Assembly (NCBI GenBank): GCA_020348445.1 | Contig: CP070751.1 | Coordinates: forward strand, 4,812,506 to 4,876,505 | Direction of reading: 5' to 3' | DNA length: 64,000 nt | DNA from: Thermoplasmata archaeon | GTDB taxonomy: Archaea > Thermoplasmatota > Thermoplasmata > GCA-020350865 | In this document: positions 44,528-57,300 of the stretch, piece after piece | Position numbering within the stretch: position 1 is the stretch's first letter | How the letters are laid out: every line of letters begins with the position of its first letter | Made by a program: the position numbers and the translations under genes | The notes under the pieces: generated by a model | Told to the model about the DNA's origin: nothing | The model's input: only the letters and a program-made list of their open reading frames with translations | Database searches by the model: none

Positions 44528-45379
44528 ATGAAAGATAAAGAAATAAAGAAGGTAGTGAGAAAAAATTATGCAGATATTGCAAAACAAGATAAATCCTGTT
44601 GCGGACCTCAGGTGCCTGTATTACCAACAAAGGCAAGCTCCTGCTGTGGAGCCCCACCTACAGCATCTGACATGAGCAAGAAAATGGGATACTCTGAAGA
44701 AGAGCTTTCAAAGCTTCCTGAAGGTGCAAACCTGGGCCTTGGCTGCGGAAACCCCGTTGCCCTGGCCTATTTAAAAGAGGGTGACACATATGTTGACCTT
44801 GGTTCGGGTGCAGGAATAGACTGCTTTTTGGCAGCAGATAAAGTTGGAAAATCTGGAAAGGTCATTGGGGTAGACATGACGCCTGAGATGATCGACCGAG
44901 CAAGGGAGAATGCAAAAAAGGCTGGTCTTGAAAACGTGGAGTTTCGATTAGGGGAAATCGAGCATTTGCCAGTTGCCGATAACTCAGTGGATGTGATCAC
45001 ATCTAACTGTGTAATTAACCTATCCCCAGATAAGATAGCAGTGTTCAAAGACGCATTTAGAGTTATAAAACCCGGGGGCAGGCTCATGATATCTGATATC
45101 GTTCTTTTAAAGGAGCTCCCCGAGGCTGTACTTCAGTCTGTTGAAGCATACGTCGGCTGTGTTTCTGGTGCAATGCTTAAGGAGGAATATCTGAAAATCG
45201 TCGAGGAAGTGGGATTTGAAAATGTTGAGGTTGTGAACGAGAGTTCAGCAGGTGATATCTGGGTAAATGATCCATTAGCTCTTTCCATTATCGAGAAGCT
45301 GGGGATTACGATCGAAGAGGCCAAGGAATTGGGAAAGTCCATTGTGAGCATTAAATTCTCGGCAGTGAAACCAATGTAA
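44528..45379 (+). CDS. arsM: Arsenite S-adenosylmethionine methyltransferase
   Basis: About 283 residues. The N-terminus has two vicinal Cys pairs (SCCGPQ and SCCGAP), then GLGCGNPVALAYL and the SAM-binding motif YVDLGSGAGIDCFLAADKVG. The catalytic cysteines of the ArsM family are in ITSNCVINL and YVGCVSGAML. The enzyme methylates As(III), which volatilises or detoxifies arsenic. ATG 44528 is chosen because GGTGA precedes it. No arsR-type gene is seen nearby, so its regulation is not visible. It is convergent with the giant gene, 13 bp between stops. Confidence 0.93.
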   Translation: MKDKEIKKVVRKNYADIAKQDKSCCGPQVPVLPTKASSCCGAPPTASDMSKKMGYSEEELSKLPEGANLGLGCGNPVALAYLKEGDTYVDLGSGAGIDCFLAADKVGKSGKVIGVDMTPEMIDRARENAKKAGLENVEFRLGEIEHLPVADNSVDVITSNCVINLSPDKIAVFKDAFRVIKPGGRLMISDIVLLKELPEAVLQSVEAYVGCVSGAMLKEEYLKIVEEVGFENVEVVNESSAGDIWVNDPLALSIIEKLGITIEEAKELGKSIVSIKFSAVKPM

Positions 45380-45392
45380 ACCATAATTATGG

Positions 45393-48300
45393 CTATCCTT
45401 TTAAACCCTCCCATTCCCACATCCGCACTTCATGAACGGCCTCTACCAAACCAGTGATTTCTATTTCATCCCGTGCCCACAACCATATATCATCACCAGC
45501 CCACACCGCACCCGAGATCATTATATCGACTCCTCCCCATATCCTCACGTCATAACCAGCCCATACCGTACCTGCGACTTCCACTTTATCCTGTGCCCGC
45601 AAACACACGTCATAACTTGCACTGATATGACCTTGATCACCGGTATGCGTTTCCTCGGTAACATAAATCGAACCGTCCGCTTGTAGTGAGACATATGCAT
45701 TCTTCGCACCCGAACCGGTGCTTATATAGCCTACATTGATGTCTTCGTACTTGGATCTGAGCTTTATATTGTTGCCCATGGAGTTTAAATAAAGTACGTT
45801 GATCGTACCGTCTGCCGTTATTTCCATTTTGCCATTTACGACTAAGAAAAGATCCAGGTCACCTTTTACATTCAAATTCAGATTTGGTTCATTTACTTTA
45901 ATCAGGTCTCCTAAATCGTACTCAAGATTCAGGTTGCGATTGCGCTTACTGCCGATTTGACCACCAGCGAAAAGGATGCCCATATAACCGATGAGGTCAT
46001 CGTCCTTATCATACATATCTACCTCGCGGATATCACCCTCGGTAGCACATAGGCTAATTTGACCGTTAGTGCGGCCAACTGCGATATAGTCCACAAGAAT
46101 ATCTCCCTGAGTTGTCACCAAGCTGACATTACCTCCCGGTGAATCTATCTGTGACTCCACATAAAGGGCTGTGATGGTATTATCTGCAAGCAATCTGAAG
46201 GCACCGTTTGCAACGACCACTTCCTCCAGAACGAGCGCATCATTCTCTTCGATCCACAGGTCTCCCGGTCCAAACACCAGAGCGTTTAGGGTTGTCACTT
46301 CTGTTATGAGATAGACGTCAGCTCCTGCGTTTATATTCAGAACAGCAGCAAGAATCGGGATTTCATTAGTAGTATATATTCTGCCCTGCGCCGTCAAGGT
46401 AACGACGCCTACTGTTTGATCTGCAGAAAGTGAACCTGAATCGATTATTGTTATAGACTCCCCAGATGTCAAATCGAGAGCATACTGGGTTGTGACAGCT
46501 CCCTGCACCAGAATATCACCACCAGCAGTCACAGAAATTGACCCATCCACGGTCTCCAGGTCCTTAAGCAGGATATCATCGGCCTCAATCACCACTATGT
46601 CTAATCCGGCACTTGCTTCCAAAGTGTCCACCGCAGTATCCAGCACCATGGAGCCACCTGCAACGGCCACCAGATCTATGGCGATCACCTGGCCAACTGT
46701 GATGTTTCCATCTGCAAGCAGCTCCACAGTTTGTGCTACAATATTACCAGGCAGGTCTGTGATATCGCCATCAGCGGACAGCATTACCACCTGAGCCTCG
46801 ATCTGGCCAGCTTCGATATCACCAAGCGCATCAAGTGTTACATCACCTGACAGCGCCAACACCTCCACCGCTGAAATCGTACCACCTGCTGTCACCGAAA
46901 TCGATCCAGCTAGGCTCTCCAACTGTAACAGGGTGATGTCATCACTCTCAGTAACCACGATATCAAACCCAGCTGTCCCCATCAATGTTGCGACTGCTGT
47001 ATCTAGTATCATCGAGCCACCTGCAACTGCCACCAAGTCAATAGCCAGCACCTGGCTGATCGTTATGTTACCACCCGCAACCAGCTCCACAGACTGTGCT
47101 TCGATATTACCCACCAGGTCAGTGATATCGCCACCAGCAGTTAACATCACCATCTGGGCCTCAATCTGACCGGCTTGGATATCGCCAACCGCATCAAGCA
47201 TTACCTCACCAGATAGCGCCTGTACGTCCAACGCGGTAATCGTTCCCCCAGCAGTCACATATATTGATCCAGCTAAGCTAACCAACTGTGTCAAGATGAT
47301 GTCATCAGTCTCAGTAACCACTATATCACCAACAGCTATAGCCTCAAGGTTCACTACCTTAGTATCTAGTATCATATAGCCACCTGCATCGGCCACAAGA
47401 TCTATGGCCACTACCAGGCCAACTGTGATGTTACCATCTGCATCCAGTAATACCGTCTGTGCTTCAATATTACCCAGCAGGTCCGTGATATCGCCATCTG
47501 TATACAGCATCACCATCTGCGCCTCGATCTGACCGGCTTGGATCCCTCCAATGGCATCAAGTGTTACCTCACCAGACAGCGCTTGCACCTCCACCGCTGA
47601 AATCGTACCTCCTGCTGTCACCGAAATCGATTCAGCTAGGCTAACCAATTGCGTCAATATGATGTCATCAGTCTCTGTAACCACGATCTCGAGCCCGGCT
47701 GTTGCAATCATGGTTTCAACTGCCGTATCTAGCATCATGGAACCGCCTGCATCGGCAATCAAATCAATGGCCACCACCTGGCTAAGCGTGATGTTACCAT
47801 TCGCAACAAGCTCTACCGTCAGGGCTTCAATATTACCCGCTAGGTCCATGATATCGCCATCTGTATACAGCATCACCATTTGTGCCTCGATCTGGCCCGC
47901 TTCGATATCGCCAAGGGCATCAAGCGTTACGACACCTGAGAGCGCCATTACATCCAGCGCAGTAATCGTTCCTCCGGCTGTCACCGAGATCGATCCAGCA
48001 AGGCTAACTAACTGTGTCAGTGTGATATCATCGGTTTCCGTAACCACAATATCACCAACAGCTGTTGCCTCAAGGTTTACTACCGCTGTGTCCAGCAATA
48101 TAGAACCGCCCGCATCGGCCACCAGATCCATGGCCACCACCTGGCCAACCGCGATGTTACCACCTGCATCAAGCACTACCATCTGTGCTTCAATATTGCC
48201 TGCCAGGTCCGTGATATCGCTTCCCGTATACAGCATCACTATCTGTGCCCCGATCTGACCTGCTTCGATATCGCCAATTGCATCAAGCAATACAAAACCA

Positions 48301-51300
48301 GACAGCACAAGCACCTCCAATGCTGAAATCGTTCCCCCGGCTGTCACTGTCACCATACCAAAAGTCAACTCTACATACTCCAATACCAGATCATCGCTTT
48401 CCTGCACATTTAGTGAACCGATTGCGCTAATCGTGACACTCAAAGTCTCTAAGGCAGTAACCAGATTTACAGAATTTGGAGCCTGAACATCAACTCTTCC
48501 CCCGATAACTGTTAGGTCCACCGTACTCTGGGAGGTTATTGTATTATCACCTTGCCCTACATCAACAACTCCTGTAACGTAGTTACCTGGTCCCAAAAGG
48601 AAAGCATCGGCAGCTGGGCCTCCAACCAGATTCTCTATTGAACTGAAGTAAAGCCAATTGTTCAAGATGCCCTCATCGGTCCCAGTGAGCTGCCAGGTGT
48701 TGGGCTGGTTGAGACCTTCCAAAGTATCAGAATTGGATCCGCCAATCAGGTTCTCTGCATGGTTTTCCCCATGATATACACGATTACTTCCTTCGGTAAT
48801 TGTAAGACTTCCAACGCTTGCATAAATGCTGCTTGTTACTCCTGAGAAGTCCAGAGTATCATTACCTTCTCCAGCTAGCTCGACAACTGTATCATCTCCC
48901 CAGTTATCTGTGAAAATGTAGATATCATTATTTGCGCCACCATACAATTGATCATTACCAGATTCGCCGATCAGTGTGTCTTCTCCATCACCACCCCTCA
49001 ACATATCATTGCCCAATCCTCCTGTCAGAGTGTCGTTTCCATTGTCACCATACAACTCATCATTACCAGATTCACCGCTCAGCATATCGATCCCATCACC
49101 ACCCCTTAACACATCATCCCCTGAGCCTCCGGTCAGTGTGTCGTTTCCATTGTCACCCATCAACTCATCATTACCAGATTCGCCAATCAGCGTGTCGGTT
49201 CCATCACCACCTCTCAACACATCATCGTCAGGCCCGCCGATCAACGTATCGTTTCCATTGTCACCCATCAACTCATCATTTCCAGATTCGCCAATCAGCG
49301 TGTCGTCTCCATCACCACCCCTCAACACATCATCGTCTGGCCCGCCGATCAATGTATCGTTTCCATTGTCACCCATCAACTCATCATTACCAGATTCGCC
49401 AATCAGCGTGTCGGTTCCATCACCACCCCTCAACACATCATCGTCAGGCCCACCAATCAACGTATCGTTTCCATTGTCACCCATCAACTCATCAATACCA
49501 GATTCGCCGGTCAGCATGTCGGTTCCATCACCACCCCTCAACACATCATCGTCAGGCCCACCAATCAACGTATCGTTTCCATTGTCCCCATACAAATCAT
49601 CGTTACCAGATTCACCGCTCAGCATATCGATCCCATCACCACCCCTTAACACATCATCCCCTGATCCTCCATTCAGTGTGTCGTTTCCATTGTCGCCATA
49701 CAATTCATCATGACCAGATTCACCGGTCAGACTATCGGTTCCATCACCACCCCTCAACACATCATTCCCGGACCCTCCATTCAGTGTGTCGTTTCCATTG
49801 TCACCATACATTTCATCATCACCAGATTCGCCAGTCAGAGTGTCATTCCCGCCGTTACCGATCAATACATCATCGTCAGGCCCCCCAATTAGCGTATCGT
49901 TTCCATTGCCACCCTCCAATTCGTCATGGCCAAATCCGCCATTCAGGTAATCACTGCCCGCTCCTCCATAAAGAACATCATCACCATCACCACCGTAGAG
50001 TGTTGCCACACCTAAACAGCCGCTTGCATCCAATTCATCATCTCCGCTGCCGCCATTAAGGGAAACATTGGAGAGTACCCCGCTGTCTATAAGGATATAA
50101 TCCTCGCCAGATCCGGCATCATAGGCTACAATCCGACTGACATTAGTGTATACCTGTACATAACCTAAGGCAGAGACTTGAATATCCTCATCTCCTGCTG
50201 AACCGCCGACGTGAGAGATAATATAGGACTCGTTGATAGTGCCATCATTACCTCGGGCACCTGCATCAATACCCATGTTCAACCGCAGCGTGCGATCGGG
50301 CCAAAGGCGCGTGGCCAGATTAGGTGGTGGGGGAGGGGGATCACCCACTGATTGAAGGTTGTACAGCACAACATTGATGTGGGCTGTTTTTGTCCTCCAG
50401 GGTTTCCAAAATGTAGGAGCCCAGTACGTGAATGACATATTCAGTTTGCATTGCGTACTTGTCAGGTAGGCATCACCTGAAAGCCCGAAAAGTTTGACGT
50501 TGGCCACATAGGCTCCGCCGTCGAAATGACCCTCAAAGCCCGAATGTGATAGCCTGATATCTAGGGAGCCCTTGGCTCCAATGACCTTGGGATTCAGCAG
50601 CGTAACGTTCATCTTAAACGATATGTCGAATCGACCATTGGACTGGAGGTAACCCGACATCTTGAACTCGAATATACCCAATATTTTGAATGTCAAGGGA
50701 TCCCACGTTGGTACATCGATTCTGAAAATATTGTTAGTGTACTTAATAGACACACTGCCAGAGAGGCTGAAACCCAGGATATTGATCTTGACATTTGCCA
50801 CCGATATCTTGAACGTACTCGGTGGTACGCCGTAATGATATGTCCATATTGCTGTATTGATCTGGAGTTCGAACTTCCCTGCGATATGGAAACCGCTGGC
50901 ATGAATGCCTATATCTTCACTGTTGCCGAGTTTGAGCTTGAATTTCAGAGCCAGGCAGGGATCTGATCCGCCGAAGATACCAGCGCCCCCTTCGACTTTC
51001 AGTGTCGTACCGAACACCGTAGCCGTGGCCTCTAGGTTCATATCAAAGCCCGATGAGGCACTGAGCAAAATCTCGAACTTGCCCTTGATCTCGAACCCGT
51101 TAAAGATTTTCAGTTGTCCTCCCATGAACAGGCGGAAGGAGTTTGGGGGAAGGAGAACAGTCTCCCTTGTTGAATATTGTACATTACCGGTATTGAGATT
51201 TACCTGGTATCTCTCGATATCTGCATCGTCATTGGTGGTATTCACCTCCAGTTGGAACAGACCGATTAACGTAAACCCGTTTGCTGACAACTCCTGATCT

Positions 51301-54300
51301 GTGCTTGCGCCCACCTGCAAGGCCGCAACGATGCCGTCGGTGGTTCCCAAGAACGTTGCATCCACTGTCACGGTCCCCAGGGGGTTCAAGGTCATTAGGC
51401 CGTCGACGTGGATAAAAACGTGACCTTGAGGTAAGTCCACTACTCCATCCCCTGTGTTTCCTCCACCGGAACTGTCATTGGTAGTGAGGCTTACAGTAAA
51501 TGGAATGGAGCCGTTGGAATTCACTGCATCCTTGATATTGTTTGCAGTGGAAAAGCCGTCTTCGATGGCGATCTCAATTACTGTAATACCTTCACTATCT
51601 ACGTAATAATCTGTCTCAACAGTCCCAGGTCCACCACGATCCTTGAACCTTATCTCCACGTCATTATAATCAGCGCCTTTGTTTTTGGCTTCGAAGATCA
51701 GATCGTTGTCATCGCCGTCTATTGTGAGGGTCACAGAGGCTTCTGTATCGGGATCACCTCCCCCTGTGGTTGCATCTGAAATCGCAAGATAGACCTCGGT
51801 ACTGATGTTACCCACTATTGCTAATATGGTGTCGCCGCTTGAGTCCACCAACTTGAAGATACCGCTGGCATCGAATTTGAAGTAAGGACCTGCAGGTAGT
51901 GTCACGATGTTGATACCCTCTCCAAGGGTGACATCATGGTCTGACGTGTTGACTTCCAGGGTTGCGGTGAGGGTAAGTTCCAAACCGGGTATAGAGAGGG
52001 GCTCATCCCCAGTACCCAGTGAGGCGTAAACAGCTAATCCGTCTGTGCTAATCAGAAAAGCTGCGTCGCCGAAATTCTTGGTCGTGGCCTCGATAGTAAC
52101 TCCGACGCCCAAGGCACCGCCCTTCATCACCAGATCACCGTTTGGCTCCTCCCTTATCTCCAGGTAGAGGATATTAATTGAGAGTGATTTCCCCATAGCC
52201 GAGATGGAAGCAGGATTAGGGCTTGTGCCAGTTAGAGCAAATCGGAAATAGGGTCCCGCATCCAGGCTGATTGTTTGACCGCCGATCTCCTCAAAGACTT
52301 CCTCGTTCGTCGTGTTAATCTCCAATGTTATCTTCCCATCAATACCGATGTCGAGTTCATCCTCATCCAGGAGCGTATCCGTGGATGCTGCATCGAACTC
52401 TAACTCTAACTTGCCCACAAGACGCTCCTCATCAATAAGCAGTGCACCCACTGTGGTGAACACGAACAGGGGTTTAAGGCTCGGGTCCAGGCTCACAACT
52501 AGGCTGGTGTCGAATCCTATCTCCAGAAATGCCTCATCAGCTATCTCCAGAGCGGCTAGTCTGGCTATGAAATCAAAGGTCCCGTTAAATTCAACACCAA
52601 TGAACGAAAGCTCGCCTTCGGCATGTATCTTCAACTCTCCTTGGTAGAGCGGAATAGGGGTATCCACACCCTCCACATCCCAAATGACCTCTTGTTCCTC
52701 ACCTGTGGTGTTGATTAGAAGTATGAACTGACCAGAAAGCTCGAAGTCGAAGAGGCCAGCAACCTCATTATTCAGTATGATTACACCGTCTTCGCGGCCG
52801 TCGTTGAGCCATTCCGCCCCTACTGTCCATTCAGGAAGAGCATTCACGGCATTGATTACCTTGCTTCGTACTGTAACACCATCTTCAATCTTGATAACGA
52901 TCTCGTTGTTAGAATAGGCTCCGGTGGCGCTCCCGTCTATGATGGAGCCATCATCGATAATCCTGACCTCGACATTGTTGTATGGTGTTCCTGAAACTCC
53001 ACCAGAAGTCGGTTCGGCGCTCAACGAGTCCATGTCGATTACGCTAGCTCTGTTTGTGGCAGAAGCCCAGAACGTTCCCTCGGCTGTTATGGCGTCCGCA
53101 ACCTGGGCTGCGATTGTCACACCGTCCTCCACAATGATTGTCAGGACCTTGTGGAACATGGAAGAGTCGTCATAGACCACTATCTCTTCTCCGGCAATGC
53201 CACCGTCGATGAACTCGATGATCACATCGTTGAGGTCTACGCCTGGCTCCATGGCTTCCAGATAAATTTCAAAGTCATTGAAGGAGGAAGTCACTGTTGT
53301 TGTGGCTTTTACCATAACACTATCGATACGGAAATCGTTGTCCAATCCAGGGGATATGACCTCAACACGTGCCGGAGACATTGCACTGCCACCTGCAGTC
53401 CGTCCTTCGAGGCCAGACATCCATTTTAGTAGAATGCCGCCATAGAGCCCCTCGTCGCTTAACGAGAACTCACCGTCGGCTGTAAATCTCAGGCCAAAGA
53501 GCATAGCTGTACCTTCCAGTTCAAAGGAAAGCCCCTCATCCTTGTCTTTTATGAGCTCGACATAGAAATCTGACAGTGTAAGGAGGTTGGAATCTGAGCT
53601 GAGGCCAGGAATGGACAGGTTGGGTATGGAGGCACGGGCGATGAAGTTCGGGATAAGGATGGTGGTTAGGTCTGTTGATTCCAGGGGATTGAAGAGCTCA
53701 ATTTCGAACTCGAACCATGCATCCTCGATAAGGCCTTTGATATCCAGGGCTCCCTGGAGTATGAATCCACCGTTCCGCTTAACCCCGATGTCCTCTGGTT
53801 CTCCGAAACCAGGTGTGTAGGCTCCAAAGAAGATTTCATATGATGACAATTCCTCGGCTACAGTGACAACTTCCTCAGGTAAGTCGAAATTTTCAGTCAA
53901 CCAAACAAGGAAATTTTTAGAGGTGAGAAATGCCTCGAAACCTGCAATTGGATATGTTATATCAAAATCGTCCAGCGCAGGATCAAGGAGGAAATCAAAG
54001 AATTCTGCAAGGTCCTCATCCAGGTCGATACCAAGCAGGTCCACAACTGCCTCGGCTATGGGCGAGGTCACAAGGTCATAGAGCAGCTGATTGCGGCTTG
54101 CTGTCTTCCATCCTGTTTCAAGACTTGCTACGAGTCCTGCAAGCCACGGTATTTCAGCCTCGGCGCGGATTCCGTTAATGGTGCCTTCTATGAAAGTCTC
54201 ACCCAGGTCGATGCCTAATAATCTCAGTTCGCTGTAACCCTCGATGTAGCCCGCATTCAGTATCTCTATTAACTCATTCTGTTTTTCTTCCAGTAAGTTG

Positions 54301-57300
54301 TTAAAGTCAATTGGGGTTGCTTTCTCCTCGATGTATCCGCCAGAAGTCGTCTCCTCGCTTAGGGAGTCAAAGTCCATCTCCCATCCCTCATTCGTTGTCC
54401 AGGCTGTGAACGTCCCCTCATTATTGATGGCATCCGCGACCTCTTTGGCCTTGGTCACACCGTCTATGATTGTTATCCGCAGGACCTTATTCTCGGGATC
54501 GGTTGTGTCGTATACGACGCTGAGGGCGCTTCCTGAGACGAACTCGATTTTTACATCGTTATAATCATATCCAAATTCACTGGCCTCGATCCTCAGCTCG
54601 AAATCGGCATTTGAGGATGATGTCACAGTGGCATGGGCTGCCGCTGCCGAATCAAGATAGTCTCCCAGGTTGAAAAGCTTCGCAAATGATGGTATGTAAA
54701 TCTGGAGCTTGGCCCACTCGCTCTGACGGGTCAATCCCTCGAATATCTGCGTTATATAGTCTTTTATCTTGTCGACATCTTCTTTGATGGACATCCAGTC
54801 TATAGAATCGAAATCAATAACAGGAAGTGTCCAGTCGATTCCATTAACTCCACCTGATATCAATGGTGGATTTACAGAGTTGATGTTAATCGCACTGGTT
54901 CCCTTGATTACAGTTACATCGAACGTTCCTTCTGCATCAATTGCCGCTGCAACTTGAGAAGCTGTGGTTATGCCGTCTTCAACAGCAATTCGCATGACCG
55001 GATGTGAGGGATTTGTCTTGTCAAAGAATGCGGACTCTTCTCCGGCAGTGACGCGGTTTTCGAATATAAATACCACTTCATTGAATTCACTACCAGTCAT
55101 TGTGGCCTTGATGTCCAGTTTAAAACCAATGGCATTGGATCCTATAGTTAATGTTGCATATTTTGGATTATCACCAGAAGCTCCACCGGACGTTTGCGAT
55201 GGATTTACAGAGGCTAGGTCGATTACGCTGGTTTCTACGGTGGCCTCTGCTGTGAATGTTCCTTCGTTGTTGATGGCCTCTGCAATATCCCCAGCAGTGC
55301 TAACTCCATCTTCCACAGTGACAATGAGAACCTTGTGTCGCACATTTGATACATCATATACCACAGACTCCGCCTCTGCACTGCCCTCCTCGTGAATGAA
55401 CCTGACACACACTCCATTGAAGTTTGGCCCAAATTCTGCAGATGTAATTGTGAGTTCAAAATCGCTGGTAGACGATGATATGGTTGTTGTGGCTTTCAAA
55501 GGAGCTGTGGTAATCACGTTTATTGGGTCGCTGATGATGTCAGGGAGGAATAGCTGGCCCGTGAGCAATATGCCTCCGAACTTCACGATGTTATCGAACT
55601 GCTCCTGTGTGTTAACTGGGATTAAATTGGACTCATCCATGGTCCTCTGGAGCTTATCAGGATCAGGGGTACTATCTTCGGGATCATCGGGTGTGCTGTC
55701 AAGACATATGACCCTGTCCTCGAAAACAGGTGTGGGGTCGTAATCTCCTACCTTGTTGAGTTGTGGACCAAAAAAGAAGCCGCTTACCGAGCCCAGCTTG
55801 AATCCGTTGAAGGTGATTGTGCTGGCGAAGAGAACCTCCCAGCCAGAGAATGGATTGATGGCGTCTATGAGCATATCAAGCAGCCCAACTGTCTGGCCAG
55901 AATCATCCTTAGCCAGGCCCGCAATGATAGCGGTAATCAGCTCATCCGGAAGGTCAAGCGTGAATGCGAAAGAAGTGTAATCATTGAATCCCTCGAGACC
56001 TGGTGGTAGGTTTGCAAGGATGTCCCCGCCAAACTGCTTGAATATTGTATTCAAGAGGAGGTCACGAATGCTTCCCTCGAAGGAGAAAGACAAGACATCC
56101 TTGTTGAGGAACAGGTCCACAGAAACATCGGGTTTTCCCAGGGGTATTCCAAAGATAACAGGTTGGATTTCGCCAGTGATCTTAAGTGAGGGATTGAAGG
56201 TATCCCACCCCTTGTCAAGGCCCGTGATAGCAGCTTCTATTACAACGTCAGCCAGGTCTTTAAAGAACTTATCCCAATCAAATCCATCCGGGGGATTATC
56301 CAGGTTCAGCATATAAGTTGCTTTGTTGATCAGGGCGGGAACGAGCTCGATAATGAGATCAAGTGCTTGCTCTACTTTTTCTGGAGTCAGATTTCCCAAA
56401 GCTGTGAAACTTAGAGGCAGGATCCCTTCGATATTGTTGGTGGAGTCGCCTATGATGCGATCCACCATGAACTCGCTTGTAATGACCTGCTCGTCCTCAT
56501 CTGAATCCACAGTGCCACTACCGTCGACATCCAAGAGCAATTGGGCCAGAGTAATTGAATGATCTCCCTCCAGGTCCTGGGCTACATCCTCCACCAAAAG
56601 TTCCAGTGTTCCCTCAAAAGCCTCTTCTATGAAAACGGCCAGTCCTACAATGGGCATTTCAATGATCCCGCTGGTGTCAAGGCTCGCCGTTAATGTGATC
56701 TGTGTGGGGAAGAGAAATCCCAGTGGATTACCGGGAGCAGGAACACTGTAGGCCAGGTCGATCTGGGGAACTAAGATATCCGAAAGATCGATTAAAAGAG
56801 CGGCAAAGCCCATGGGCATACCAAGGGCATCGATGGTGCCGTTTACAAGCAACTTCAATCCTGCATCCTCGCCTGAAAAACCGATGTTTGCAGCAATGGT
56901 CACATTGCCTTCGAGCATTCCCTGGACGTAGAGGTTCGTGATGTTACCTGTTGCCGCCATTGTGAATGAATTATTCCAGGTGGGCTCATGTTCCTGGACC
57001 GCTTGCTCCACACGTGTTTTGATGGTGTCGAGGTCGATATCGAAAGGATCGGAGAATACGGGATTTTCAAGCAATTCACTGGGATCGTCAATAGAAGGCC
57101 ACGGTTCACCTCCGAAGCTGAATCCCCCATCCTCGATACCGAGGACAAATCCAGTGGGTCCAAGAACTAGACCACCGATGGAAAACTTGGCCAATATAGG
57201 TCCATATTCGCAGACTATGAGGCTGAGGCCTCCTCCGATTCCGCTGTACGAGAACTTGCCCTCGATGCCTCCATAAAAGGCTGTTTCCTCCCCAGAATCT

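Noticed and set aside
45381..45392. Palindrome CCATAATTATGG between the arsM and giant-gene stops
   Set aside because: It has no loop and cannot form a terminator hairpin; A+T-rich 12 bp palindromes of this kind can occur by chance.
48915..49886. Regular short repeats that could suggest a CRISPR array
   Set aside because: The repeats are in-frame coding RTX units without unique spacers, and no cas genes are present.
48932..50059. Long plus-strand frame rich in His and Ser opposite the giant gene
   Set aside because: It is the antisense of the RTX repeats; its repeat composition follows entirely from the 108 bp units and it has no ribosome binding site.
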